Below are positions 1 through 10,290 of a stretch of 53,794 nt of DNA, piece after piece. The position numbers were made by a program, and so were the translations under genes. Position 1 is the first letter of the stretch. Each line of letters begins with the position of its first letter. The notes beneath the pieces are model-generated. The model was not told the DNA's origin, did not search any database, and saw only the letters and a program-made list of their open reading frames with translations. Source of the stretch: Ophioceras dolichostomum (Eukaryota; Ascomycota; Sordariomycetes; Magnaporthales; Ophioceraceae); NCBI GenBank assembly GCA_003049485.1, contig PYST01000277.1, positions 1-53,794 on the forward strand. The letters run 5' to 3'.

Positions 1-71
1 CCCTTCTTTCCCTCCCCATAGCAGAATCTTCGTCAATTGTATCACCACATTGGCTTCCCAGCCTCTCGGCG

Positions 72-338
72 TCCCTGATCGTGACAAGAATCAACAGATT
101 GGTTTACCACACGCGTGTCTTTTCCAATTGGAACCCTGGCCTTCCAACAAATTACGCTATTTCCTTCCAATCGAAACTTTTGTATGCATTATCTCTGCGT
201 CCATCCCTTAAACAATCTGTTACCCGATCCCGAATCGAATTTAACGCTTATAATGGATTTTGTTGGAAGGCCAGGGTTCCAATTGGAAAAGACACGCGTG
301 TGGTAAACCAATCTGTTGATTCTGATGATGTACAGGGA
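72..338. repeat. Long inverted repeat, MITE-like element
   Basis: Bases 87-151 and 259-323 are perfect reverse complements (65 bp each), separated by 107 bp. Outside them, 72-86 and 324-338 match more loosely at equal spacing (TCCCTG at 72-77 against CAGGGA at 333-338), so the terminal repeats may be about 80 bp. Each arm holds shorter palindromes (ACACGCGTGT, TTCCAATTGGAA). The spacer has no convincing protein. Terminal inverted repeats around a short non-coding core fit a miniature inverted-repeat transposable element. A fold-back relic of another transposon is the alternative. I saw no clear target-site duplication and no second copy in the window. Confidence 0.75.
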
Positions 339-479
339 AGAGTAAAGCTAGTCTACGCGTGAGTCGGAGGAATCGCTTTTGTAAGCGATTCCAAGGGGCC
401 CACGTGACCTAAGGTCTGTCGAGGGGGCTGCCTTGGTGACTGAGGCAACTCGTCCACGTGGGTGCACGGAAGTGCACCC

Positions 480-2157
480 AACCGTGGTTCAACAGATTTG
501 TTATTTTGTCAATGCGAGCTTTGCGCTTTCGTACGGAAGTGGGTGGATTCGATCGAACCAATCGCCCACTCATCCCAGGGCAACCGACAGAGCGCGATAG
601 CACCACTCCCTCTTGCCATCAACCACGCCCGTTCGTTTGCATTCGACAAAATGCCCGGATCGCCAACTAAAAAACAAAGGCGAAAAACCCTCCAAGGCGA
701 CCGAGAGGACAGCAACAGCCAGCAGGAGACGGATTGAAACCATGAATACGAGAGCGACGATAGCGGACAAAACTACCAACCCGTCTTTTCGCCGGCTACA
801 GGTCGGGATGGTTTCGTCGGTATCCCCCATCCTGCCCGTCGCCCGAACAGCAGTCCTGCGTATACCACCAGCTATTTAGAATTGCGTAACCCGACGGACG
901 CGATATATACCTCCACCGCAGCCCGGCGAAGACGAGGTTCCCGGACTTGGGACCGGAGAAAGCGTCGTCCGCATCGGTCGGGACTTCTCGCTCACGCAAA
1001 AGCGGTCGTAGCGCTAGTCCCACTAAGAAGCCTGAGGACCTCCCCCACCTTGTTAAGCCCGTCACATTCTCTACGTCTCCCAACCTCCGTTCGCTACTGC
1101 CTGCCGACGCGCGTCCGCTATACGACCACCTGAATGAGATGGCGTCATGCCGTGTGGGGTTCATGCGATGCGCTGCGAAGCCTTTGGTGGAAGATACTTC
1201 GGGCGAGCGGGTGTTCATCCATTTTTTGTCGACGACAGAAGCACAGACTGAAGCGGAGGAAGAGGCGGCGCGGGCGGCGTTCGACGCGCTTAACGAGATT
1301 TTCCACGCAGCCTCCGAATCTCGCGACATGGCTCGCTCCGAAGCGGGCTGGAACGAAGAGGTGTACGGCCGGCTGCTCCATCTCGCCGTCAGAAACATGC
1401 CCAACGTGGGCGCCGAAAACATCACCACCGCCCACATTTCGCGCCCATATATGCCCAAGATGCTGACGGGCATGGAAATTTTCTCCGGGTTCGCCAGCGA
1501 CAACAACGAGCGCGTCGCCAACAAGATGATCGATTACGCCATGGTTCTCAAGCTAGAAAAGCACTCGGAGCTGTATAACCGAATTCGGGAAGTGGCTCGC
1601 TCGCAGCCCTCCGAAGACGAACCGGCGCGGCCCACGAAACCAAACTCTCGCAGGGCGACGACCAGTACGGCAAGGTGCAGTTCGGGGTATGGACAGCTGC
1701 GTTCCACCGGAGGATCGAAATGCTGAAGGACACGGCTCAGAACATGCATTGAGCGAGGACAGAAAACGCTCCTCACAGTCCGGCACTTGGGCCATCCCTC
1801 CCCGAGGCGGGCATTGCCGGTAGCAACAGCGGCAGCAGCAACAGTCATACCGCTGACGACACCGCCACCGCCACTACCACCGCTTCCGACTCTGCTCCAG
1901 ACACCATCATCGCCCTCCCAGTCATGATTCCCGTCGGCGATTTGTGGCAGCTGTGGTTCGCTGTCGACCGCAACAGTCACATCGAGGTCGTTGGCCCCGT
2001 GGAGATGGGCAACACGTATACGCTCGTCGACCTGTACGTGCTTTTCGCTTGCCTCCGGGAGATTGTACGCTGGGTTGGCACTGAGTACTGCTCCTGGTGG
2101 GAGAAGTTTTTGGCGCGATTCCCTGCGAGCACGCGGATATATTCTATGAAACGGTAG
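480..2157 (+). pseudogene. PD-(D/E)XK nuclease-like protein (PDDEXK_12 type), degraded
   Basis: The pieces read in order like the fungal PDDEXK_12-type family: an N-terminal piece with FVRKWVDSIEP (frame 3, to about 737), a low-complexity linker, a central part (frame 2, about 890-1635) containing PLYDHLNEM and SEAGWNEEVYGRLLHLAV, then a C-terminal part (frame 1, 1630-2157) containing HETK, VQFGVWTAAFHRR and GNTYTLVDLYVLFACLREIV. The ETK at 1636-1644 matches the E-x-K half of the nuclease core. Lesions: an in-frame TGA at 735-737, a frame change near 890-910, another just before ETK where part of the core appears lost, and TGA at 1750-1752. Several breaks argue for a pseudogene rather than one base-calling error. 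Family assignment is by pattern recognition; the start codon is not determined. Confidence 0.65.
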
Positions 2158-3093
2158 ATGCATAGCAGCAGCATGCGTCAAATGATCGATGTACGATGTG
2201 TAATAATAAGGAGCATAGGCGTGGAGTTCGGGACAACGCAGGATCGCAGTGGGGGGGAGGGGTATTAACACAAAAGCCATGGATCCATTTGTGCCCAAAA
2301 GTCGGGTGTCGTTGGCCAGAGGTTGGTGATCAACGAAATCCACTGAATTCCCGTCACTGATGCGCATCCCGTGGTCGCATTTCCTGCCCCCTGTATCCCC
2401 TGCAGCCCCTGCAGCCCCGGCAGCCAAATGCCGACCAGTCCCTGTGACCTGGAAACTAACATCTGACGTGCATTAATTCCACCACGCGATCGGTTCGCGA
2501 CGAGAGGCTCTGCAAGGACGCTAGCTCCAGCCACACAGAACACTACAACCTCCTCAATCGCTGGAGGTGAAAGGAAGAGGCAGCCCAATCATTTTCTTCC
2601 GCCGCGCAAATAATGGACGTCCAGTGTGGCGTTGGCTTGCCACAGGCACCAGAATTCCGAGGTGTGCTCGCACTTATAAAAACAGTCGGGAGTCCTACGT
2701 AGTTCATAATTACCTAGAGATGTATTCTCGGTCAGTGATCTTCGCGATCACTCACTCTCACGCTCATTTCTTATTCTGCTTCTCGTCTTGAGAAAGACAC
2801 GCTCATTGTTTTTACACATCACACCAACTCTGCCACTCCTTCTCATCTTCATCCGCCCCCTTTTACTTCTCTAGCAGTCGACTGCAATTCTCCCCAAAAA
2901 AACATCCTCACTGGGGATAACTCGTCCCTTCGATCAGCCCCCATCTCCCGGGGTACCTCCTAACTTCCGAACAAGCAAGTCACACAACCCGGAATTGAAG
3001 GGGTACACCCAGGGCGCATCGCTACATCATCAACCACCAACCTCCGACGATCCATCCACCTCGACAAGCCACTTGTCAACAAAAAAATCGCCC
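2158..3093. other. Intergenic, promoter-like region
   Basis: I see no convincing gene. A minus-strand reading frame at 2588-2265 has a hydrophobic stretch but rests partly on short CCTGCAGCC-type repeats (2395-2430). The right half looks like a promoter: TATAAAAA at 2675-2682 and a CT-rich tract at about 2763-2935, probably serving the small frame at 3094. Confidence 0.4.
2675..2682 (+). promoter_or_regulatory. TATA box candidate
   Basis: TATAAAAA, followed by a long CT-rich tract (about 2763-2935) of the kind found in fungal leaders. It lies about 410 bp upstream of the ATG at 3094. Confidence 0.4.
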
Positions 3094-3318
3094 ATGATGC
3101 CTTCAGTCGTCTGGGTCTCGAACGACACGGCCGTCGCCACATGGGACGACCAGCCGTACTGCGTCCTGTACCAGGAGCGAACGTACAAACCGCGCTCCTC
3201 TCGCCGACGCCGGCGCCGGCGCCGTCGGTCAGAGGCGCATACCAACATCAACTGCCCTTTCCGTCGGTGGCCGGGCTACTGCGACCACGGCGGCGTGCAG
3301 CTGTACTATCAGTATTAG
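3094..3318 (+). CDS. Possible small basic protein, unknown function
   Basis: A 74-residue frame starting MMPSVVWVSNDTAV, with a central run of nine arginines and a short C-terminal segment with two cysteines (NINCPFRRWPGYCDH). I recognise no family. It is listed because the region upstream has a TATA box and a CT-rich leader and the ATG follows an A-rich stretch. The Arg run comes from a GC-rich palindromic stretch (CGCCGGCGCCGG near 3210), so the frame could be accidental. A nuclear or nucleic-acid-binding role could be guessed from the Arg run, but nothing shows it. Confidence 0.3.
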   Translation: MMPSVVWVSNDTAVATWDDQPYCVLYQERTYKPRSSRRRRRRRRRSEAHTNINCPFRRWPGYCDHGGVQLYYQY

Positions 3319-4208
3319 CACATGGTGTCAGTCTTTTTGTGACATCGATGGATCGCTTTGGGAACAGATTGCTTTTCAACTGGTGGGAGTGAGGAGGTCT
3401 TGCTTTCACTCTGCTACTTATCCTCCGCGCTATCTTCGGGAATTTTTTGCCGACAGCCACGTTGCTCAATGCACTGGACTGCTGTGGGAGCGCGACCCCT
3501 TGGATTGCGAGATTGTTCTATTGGTTTCTCTTTTCGCCGGACGCAGTTCGTCTTCACCCCCCACTTGTCTTGGATCACTTTGCTGCTCAACCTCGAAGTT
3601 TGCTTCAGGTCCGCGCTGCTTCAGGTCCGCGCTGCTGCTCCCCTTCTCTGTTATACCACGCTGTCTACACGCACACTTGGGTGGATTTACGGGATACCCC
3701 TCTATAGCCCTGTCGGCTGTCTCATTTTTGAGTTCCTTCGTCAATGTTGGTCTTCCCCACGGCTAATGTTTATGCCACTGCCTACCTCAACTACCTACTT
3801 TGCAACGTTCAGTTGAATTTCCTTCCAGCTGTTCACTCGTTTAGCTAGATGGAATAAATATATATAGGCCCCGATACCATACCAGTGTAACAAGTGCTGA
3901 GACAATATCATCAGGGACTGCAATGTTCTCGAACGTGCTATACTCTATGGTGTATTTCTAAATAAATAGTTAAGTTGTTGGGTCCCGAATGCGATGTTCT
4001 GTTGATATGCTGTAATTAGGTATGAGTGAAGGCTGATCCAGGACAACTCGTAGTCATCTGGAAAAAAAATGACAACACATCTTTTTAGCTTTTCAATGTT
4101 TGATTTGTAGGCCCTAGGCGCTAGCATAGTTTCGTCGAGCTCTATGGCGAGAACCCCTTCCTGCAGTCCAATCCTCCCTTTCGTCGGCACCCCTTTTCAC
4201 TCCAGTCG
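3319..4208. other. Intergenic between convergent genes
   Basis: It holds an imperfect tandem duplication (GCTTCAGGTCCGCGCT repeated at about 3602-3635) and AT-rich sequence at 3840-4110, probably the 3' ends of the flanking convergent genes. Reading frames here look accidental. Confidence 0.4.
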
Positions 4209-7200
4209 TCAAATTCCGGCCTCTTCTCCCATCCGAACAGGTGAGCCATAGCTCTCTAAGCCAGGTGCTGGATCGTCAGGAAACAAAAACTCCAGCGCGT
4301 TTCTGAATAGCAAAATCCCGCCTGGCTTCGAGAGGACGATCGTCCCACACGGCATGATGGTTCCCACCAAGCGGCCTCTTTGTGTAAGTGATTCATGAGG
4401 GACGAAGCAGTGCCGCTGCTTGCGCCGGGGTGGTCGTAGAAAATGTAGCAGAGGGTCCCCCACGTCCCGCTCATCGGTCGACTCAGCGAGCCGGTCTCCA
4501 CTGTCGCTCAAGTCTATGGACTTGATCCAAAGGTCATGATCGACAATAATAACCCGGCCACGGTAGAATCCCAGGAAGAACCTAAAATCTTGACCCAATA
4601 AGGTCAAAATCGGCATCTCACAGCCAGGCGTCTGTGAATTCGTCCCATGCACGGCCGCGATCAGCCGGGCCGTTCTGTATACCACCAGACGAATGGCTTC
4701 TGGTAGATTGCAGTAGGGGGAGTATTCAACCGTCAACAATAGAAATTGTGAAGTTTCGTCGACGACCATCTCTTCGAATCTTGCTTCATGCCTTCGGGGC
4801 CCCCGCTCGATCCTCTCCAAAGTGGTGAGGATGGGATCCTGCAAATGGTGATCCCAAACCCACGTCGGCCGATCCTCTCTCAAATCCGCCTCGCTCACGA
4901 AAGCCACGAGGTCCAGTGCCCGAAAGTCGATGAAGCACACCGCCCCGCCGGGAAGTCGGACCCATGTCGGCGTAGAATTGGCCGACCACGGCTTCTGGGC
5001 GTCTCCCGCTATGCCCGTCAAGTATCTGGGGACCCAAGATCGGCATCCAGTCCTCGTATCGATAAGCGTATAGGTCTCTTGAGAGGATGCCACGAGGAGC
5101 GGCAAATAGGGATGAAACTGTAAGGAGGTCGTGTCTCTTCCGAGCTTCCCAGTAAATTCGAACAAAGTGTCTCTAGCCTCCCACGGTGCCGATTCGATGC
5201 CGGTCTTTCTTAACAGGACACCCGAGTAACCACCACCCCCCTGGGCTCCAAGTGTTGATACCAGCACACCGGATGAAATTTCTTGAAGCCTAAGGGGCGT
5301 GTTAAGAGGCCTGCCGCATTTGAGGCCATCGATGAGCTGGATATAGCCCCCGGTTGCGGCATCAAAGACCAACACGAAGCCGGAGCCTCCGGCAAAGATA
5401 AAGTTGGACCCATCGGGGGAGATTATTGATAAAATCTCGTGGTACAGTGGGTGGGCTGGCTGCGTTGGACGATCCGTATTTTTGGTGATTGGTCCTGCGC
5501 CAGAGAGCGACGGCTCCCAGGCCACGACTTTATTGAATCCGATGCCGTATAAGCGGTGCGCATCTACACCAAAGGCTAGCTGGAAGCCGAGCGAGCTCGT
5601 CGAAAGGCGATATATGTGGTCGAGGGTTTCGAATTTCATGAAATCGATAAAGTAGCGGTCGTACGACCTGACCGCTAAAGTATGGCCGTCCGCGGAGGCT
5701 GTCAGCGCACTGATTCTGGGGAGTCTGACTACCCGTTTCACCTTGCCATTAATCGATACGTCGAAGACGGCTAGCTTGTCTTTCTCGCAGAGGCTTTCGC
5801 GATAACTAACTGCGGCGAGGCTAACAGAAGGATTGGGGCTTAGAGCAAGTTCGCCGAGGGTCACTTGCTCTCCATCGCTTCTTTCTAACCCGCTCAACTC
5901 GCAAGTGCCCAAAAGCACAGGCTCTTGCTCCGTGTTCCAGATTTGCGGAGGCATCTCACCGCTTACACAGACTATAACCTCGGCTCTAGCGGACAATGCG
6001 GCGTTTTGGAGGGGTCCTGGAATATGGCTTTCCATGACATTGGCTCCGTCTTCGGTAAGAAGCTTAGACACCTTTCCGGCCTTGTCAACGACCAGGATGT
6101 GACTGTCGTCTTCCGTGAAAGCCAAAGCTAAGATGTCGCCAGTAAGGGAGGATGTCCAGATGAGCCTCCCATCAAGCGCCCACATCTTCAAGTACGAGCA
6201 ACAAGCAGTGAGCACTCGTTGAGAGATATGGCTGAATGCTAATTGATCGACCCTTTTCCCGTGACTGAATACGGACAGCTCTTGGCATGTGCTCTGCTGG
6301 TAAATCGTAACAATTCCCGAGTAGAGGCCCACGGCGAACGAGTTATCCCCTGTGGCTATGGACAATGGGATTGCGTCCAAGGGAATATCACATATGTGGT
6401 CATCCCAAGCCTCGTCGGTTAGCCCTTGCAGCTTGAGAGCAGGCGACGAGCTCCCAAACTGCTGAAAAATCTTGCTCTTTTGAGGACACAGCGGTGGGAC
6501 AAGGAAGTGGATTGAAGATGGGTGCTGAAGGATCTGAGATCCAAATTTGAGAGACACGCGCGACAAGTCGATCTGCCAGGCTCTGAGGGCGTTCAGCTCT
6601 TCTGTCCCGGAATCCGAGCCCGGGTGTAAGGTACCTCTCGCCGTGAGGTATTGGGAGAGATTATTGGAGGCCCCGTATAGATAGTAGAGGTCCTTCTTCT
6701 GTCGTAGAACAAGTTCCATCCAAGTCAGGACGTTGGCCTTGAAGAACTCAACAACTAGACGAAAGAGCTCATCTGATAGCGGCGAGGACTCGACGAGATG
6801 ATCAGACCAGGATGTGCAAGCGTAGTCTGCAAACAGTGATCTCGCGACCGGCCGGGAGACGAGGTTTGGATGAGGGGGAGGGCTCATCTCGGGACTGAGC
6901 AGGTATGCAAGGCAGATCTTTGCCAGTCGCTCGTTCGCGGCCGCCGTGTCGATGCGGAAGACTGAAGCACAAGAGTCTCCTATTAGATAGTCTCCGGCTG
7001 TAGCGTGGATTAACTGCAGTGTGCCGTCGCTCCCAATGCGTAGGACTTGGCTGCAAAGCTCCTTGACGACGCGGTCCACCCTCTGAACTTTGCTCCTGTT
7101 TCCCAACGGAGGCGACGCCTGCAGCTCGTCAGTAGTCGGAGCCCGTGTGCTGCAGACAGCCCATTCAAGCATCGAACGAACAAGAGGAACGTTGCGCCCG

Positions 7201-9609
7201 CTCTTCCTCTCCATCGAATCGAAGATGCGATCGTACATGGGTGCCATGCCCGCTGATGCTTGGCCAAGAGCCTCGTCGATCTCGTCCTCGCAGAAAGTGT
7301 TCCCAACCTCGCTGAGCGCCAGGTCAGCCCAGAGGAAGGAACCGAGAGAGTTATCGACCAGACGATCAACAATGTCAGGACGACTCTCAGGCTCAACGGG
7401 AAGCTCGTCTGTGTGGCTCTCGATGAAGAGCCGAATATCAGCTCGCGTGTCTTCTTGGGTCAGGTGATGTGAGGAGACGCGATCTCTGATCATTTCGAAG
7501 GACTTCTCGATTTCGGGGAGGCGGCGGGATGCGAAGAATATTTTGACCGAAAACTGGGATCGGATGTTGGCGAGGAGAGGGAGCAATCTGCCCGGGTCTT
7601 GGCACTCGTCAAGTCCATCAATCACCCAGTACTGAGTGGCGTGGAGAGAAAGGGGTAGAATGCCGCTGATGAACACCTTTTTCCACACCGCCCATTCTTC
7701 GTCCTGATCGATGTTGACTCCGGCCTGACGCATCTCGATGAGTGCGTGCCGAACTGGCTCATGGAGCAAGGCCATCTGGAGGGCCAAAGACCGGAGGAGT
7801 GCGCTCGTTGTTCGCTGTTGGTTGCGTCCGTATCGGAAGAAGTAGTAGCACGTGTCGAATCCACGACCCAGCAAGTGTCTGGTGATATGAGTCGATAAGA
7901 CTGACTTGCCGGCCCCAGGTTGCCCCGAGAGCCAGTAGCACGCGAGGCCCTTGATCCTATCAGCGCGCCCAGTGCCGTCTCTCCAGTCTCGAAAAGAATT
8001 TAATCGGAGTAACCATTCGCAAGAGCCGGGCTCTCTTTTCAGCTCGATGGTGGCGAGGTCAGCTTCCGGGTCGTGGGAGACTTGCAAGTATGCTTCCAGA
8101 GTCGCGAGTTGTGACTGCATCTCGCTGGCTTGGTTGGTGAAGACTGGAGTCGGTGAGGGTTAGCTGATGCATATCCTCATTTCTGCCCATGGCGATATAG
8201 GGAGGGGAGGTCGGGACCGGTTCAACATACCACTGCCAAGGATATCCGTCGTTGCCTTGATGAGGGAGTTTTTGATGAGAATGTAGTCTGGGTTGGAAGG
8301 CGAGTCGAACTTGCAGACATAGCGATGATCTGCATCCAGGGGCGTGGAGATTTCGTTCTTGTGGCCTACGGACCACCACAGCATTAGCACAGCGCAAGCC
8401 CACGACGACCAATGCCATGACCACAGCACGCGATGTATCGTACTCTTCTTTGCTTTGTAGTGTATGTTGCAAGGGACACCGGCGCAGGACGCTGTGTGCC
8501 GTAGTGTACCGAAGTAGGCACATAAGGGCATACTGCAACACCGGACGTTGAAGTCTTCAGTCGGTAACAGAAAAACGGATAGTAGGCTTGGGCTCACCAA
8601 TAACAGCAGAGCCTCTGTCAACGATCATCACAGAGCTGATTCCGAGGGACGTTTTCGACGTCTCGTAGAACGACCAGAGTCTGAGGTGGTCCATGGCAGG
8701 AACGAATGCATCATTGATGCTCGACGTGACACCCGAATTCCGTTTGATGTCCGCGACGTAGTCTTTGGACGAAAGCACGCCGCTGGCTCGTAAGATGTTG
8801 TTGAGTAGGCCGGCCGAGTCGCTGCCCCGGTGAGGGGTCGCAAGGAAGAACATGCATCGTATCCTGGCGGACAGCTGTCGGCCGTTGTCGTCTTGGCGGG
8901 CCAGGAGGTAAGCCTGCTTCATCACAAGGCCTCCCATAGAGTGTCCAATGAGGATGATAGGGGTTCCTGACTGGAGATCTGGCGAAGCCAGCATCGCGGA
9001 GTATAAGGCTCGACCGAAGTCGTAAAGGTCCAACTCGGCATCCTTGGAGCCTCCCCAATTGCTGTTGTAGCCGAACGAGTGGATTCGGACGTTCTGCAGC
9101 GCTGGTTCGCGCCGAAGCCAGGCTTGAGGCCAAAACAGGCGCGTGTCCCCATCTTTGCACCACGTCTTCTTGGAGCCGCCTCGGAGGCCATGGACGAAGA
9201 TGAAGTCGATAAGGGGCTCCGTAGGCGAATGGAGGAGCTGGAGACCAGTCGCGCCCCATTCGTCATCGTAGTCTTGTAAGGCTCGCGATTCCCGCTTGAG
9301 GCTGAGGTTCTGGAGGCCGGTACGGATAGTCTGAAGGCGAGATGTCGATGACGACGGCGAGACTGCACGGGATTTTCCCTTGTCGCGGCGGCGGCGGACG
9401 TCCGGCGGATCGAATCCGAGCTCCTGTCCAAACGCCACATAGACCGTTAGCAAGCGCACCTTCCACATCGTGAGGGATAAAAGGGCCTGAACTCCAAGAA
9501 GGAAGGAAACAGAAAATTGCGAGCAAAAGAAGGAAGCGAGGGAGAAGAACTTGCCGGAGGCATTCCTGCCATTTTCACCGCTTGTCAGGAGGCCCGCATG
9601 GGCGTCCAA
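4209..9609 (-). CDS. NLR-like STAND protein: SesB-type alpha/beta-hydrolase + NACHT + beta-propeller-like C-terminus
   Basis: Three exons on the minus strand: 9609-8598, 8365-8231 and 8143-4209 (1693 aa), joined at GTGAGC...TAG and GTATGT...CAG with phases agreeing. The N-terminal hydrolase (about 130-345) has FVHGLRGG and the nucleophile elbow GHSMGG (Ser about 224), as in PGAP1/DUF676-like lipases and the SesB effector domain. The NACHT part has a Walker A GQPGAGKS (about 456-463) and a Walker B-like VIDGLDEC (about 556-563). The last 700 or so residues are beta-rich and resemble degenerate WD40 blades, not canonical repeats. In fungi such proteins are non-self-recognition or incompatibility sensors, in which ligand binding to the repeats triggers NACHT oligomerisation and the N-terminal effector. 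Start: 9609 is the longest option; an internal ATG at 9468 gives 1646 aa and loses a poorly conserved-looking leader. Role inferred from architecture. Confidence 0.85.
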
Positions 9610-10032
9610 CTTGCCTGCACCAATTGCTGTACATTGATGGGATGTTGATGAATTGAACTGGAGAAGAAGTAGATCAGGCTAGTAGTGCAGCAAGACTACC
9701 ACAGGTGCGACCCTCCAGCCTTTCTGCACCTCGCCACACACCACCCACCCAGCGAAGGCGTTCAGATGCGGCAACCGCAATCTTACAATTGGCTGCTCGC
9801 TTCATGATCCCCGCATCTTCCGAACTGATGCCGGCACGGGGGATTGATGACCGACCATCAGTATCCCTCAGAAACCGCACATTTACAAATTTGTTGTCCT
9901 TATCAGGCTGTGAAAACCTGCAGGTGTAGGTAGCCATCAAACTCCCGTCCTTGCGCAGATACCTTATTGTGAATCTTAAAAATACCTAGCCATTAAATTA
10001 TCAACTAAAATACATCTTCAACCATAGCCGCG
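9610..10032. other. Intergenic, promoter side of the NLR gene
   Basis: No gene is recognised. It presumably holds the NLR promoter (transcribed leftwards) and the end of the relic at 10033-10134. Confidence 0.4.
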
Positions 10033-10134
10033 CTAGATCTCGGTCCCCAGATGCTCAGGCACCGGGCTCTTGCCGTACGGCAGAACCTGGACCAGCACGA
10101 GCCGGCCATAGACGACGTACCATGCAGTATTCCG
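10033..10134 (-). pseudogene. Short orphan C-terminal coding relic
   Basis: On the minus strand a 33-codon stretch ends in TAG at 10035-10033 and reads WYVVYGRLVLVQVLPYGK then SPVPEHLGTEI. Third codon positions are almost all G or C, as in real genes of this window, and the peptide looks like a natural C-terminus. An in-frame TGA lies directly upstream (10137-10135), and I found no splice acceptor or upstream exon. I read it as the 3' remnant of a deleted gene; family unknown. Chance is the alternative. Confidence 0.25.
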
Positions 10135-10290
10135 TCAATCTTTCTTGTTCAAGACAGTTTCGATTCAACATCGCAAAGTAAAGAACACTAAACTCTCCAA
10201 CACAAGAACTCTAATCTCTCAAAGGAAAGCACAAAATCTGTTTCTCCTCCTCCTCCATCACCACCTCCTCTCGTCTCTAGTAAGTAGGTC

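Noticed and set aside
2265..2588. Minus-strand 107-aa frame with a hydrophobic start
   Set aside because: Partly built on CCTGCAGCC repeats; no family or splice support.
3358..3816. Plus-strand overlapping frames of 127-152 aa
   Set aside because: Low-quality composition, no motif, probably 3' UTR between convergent genes.
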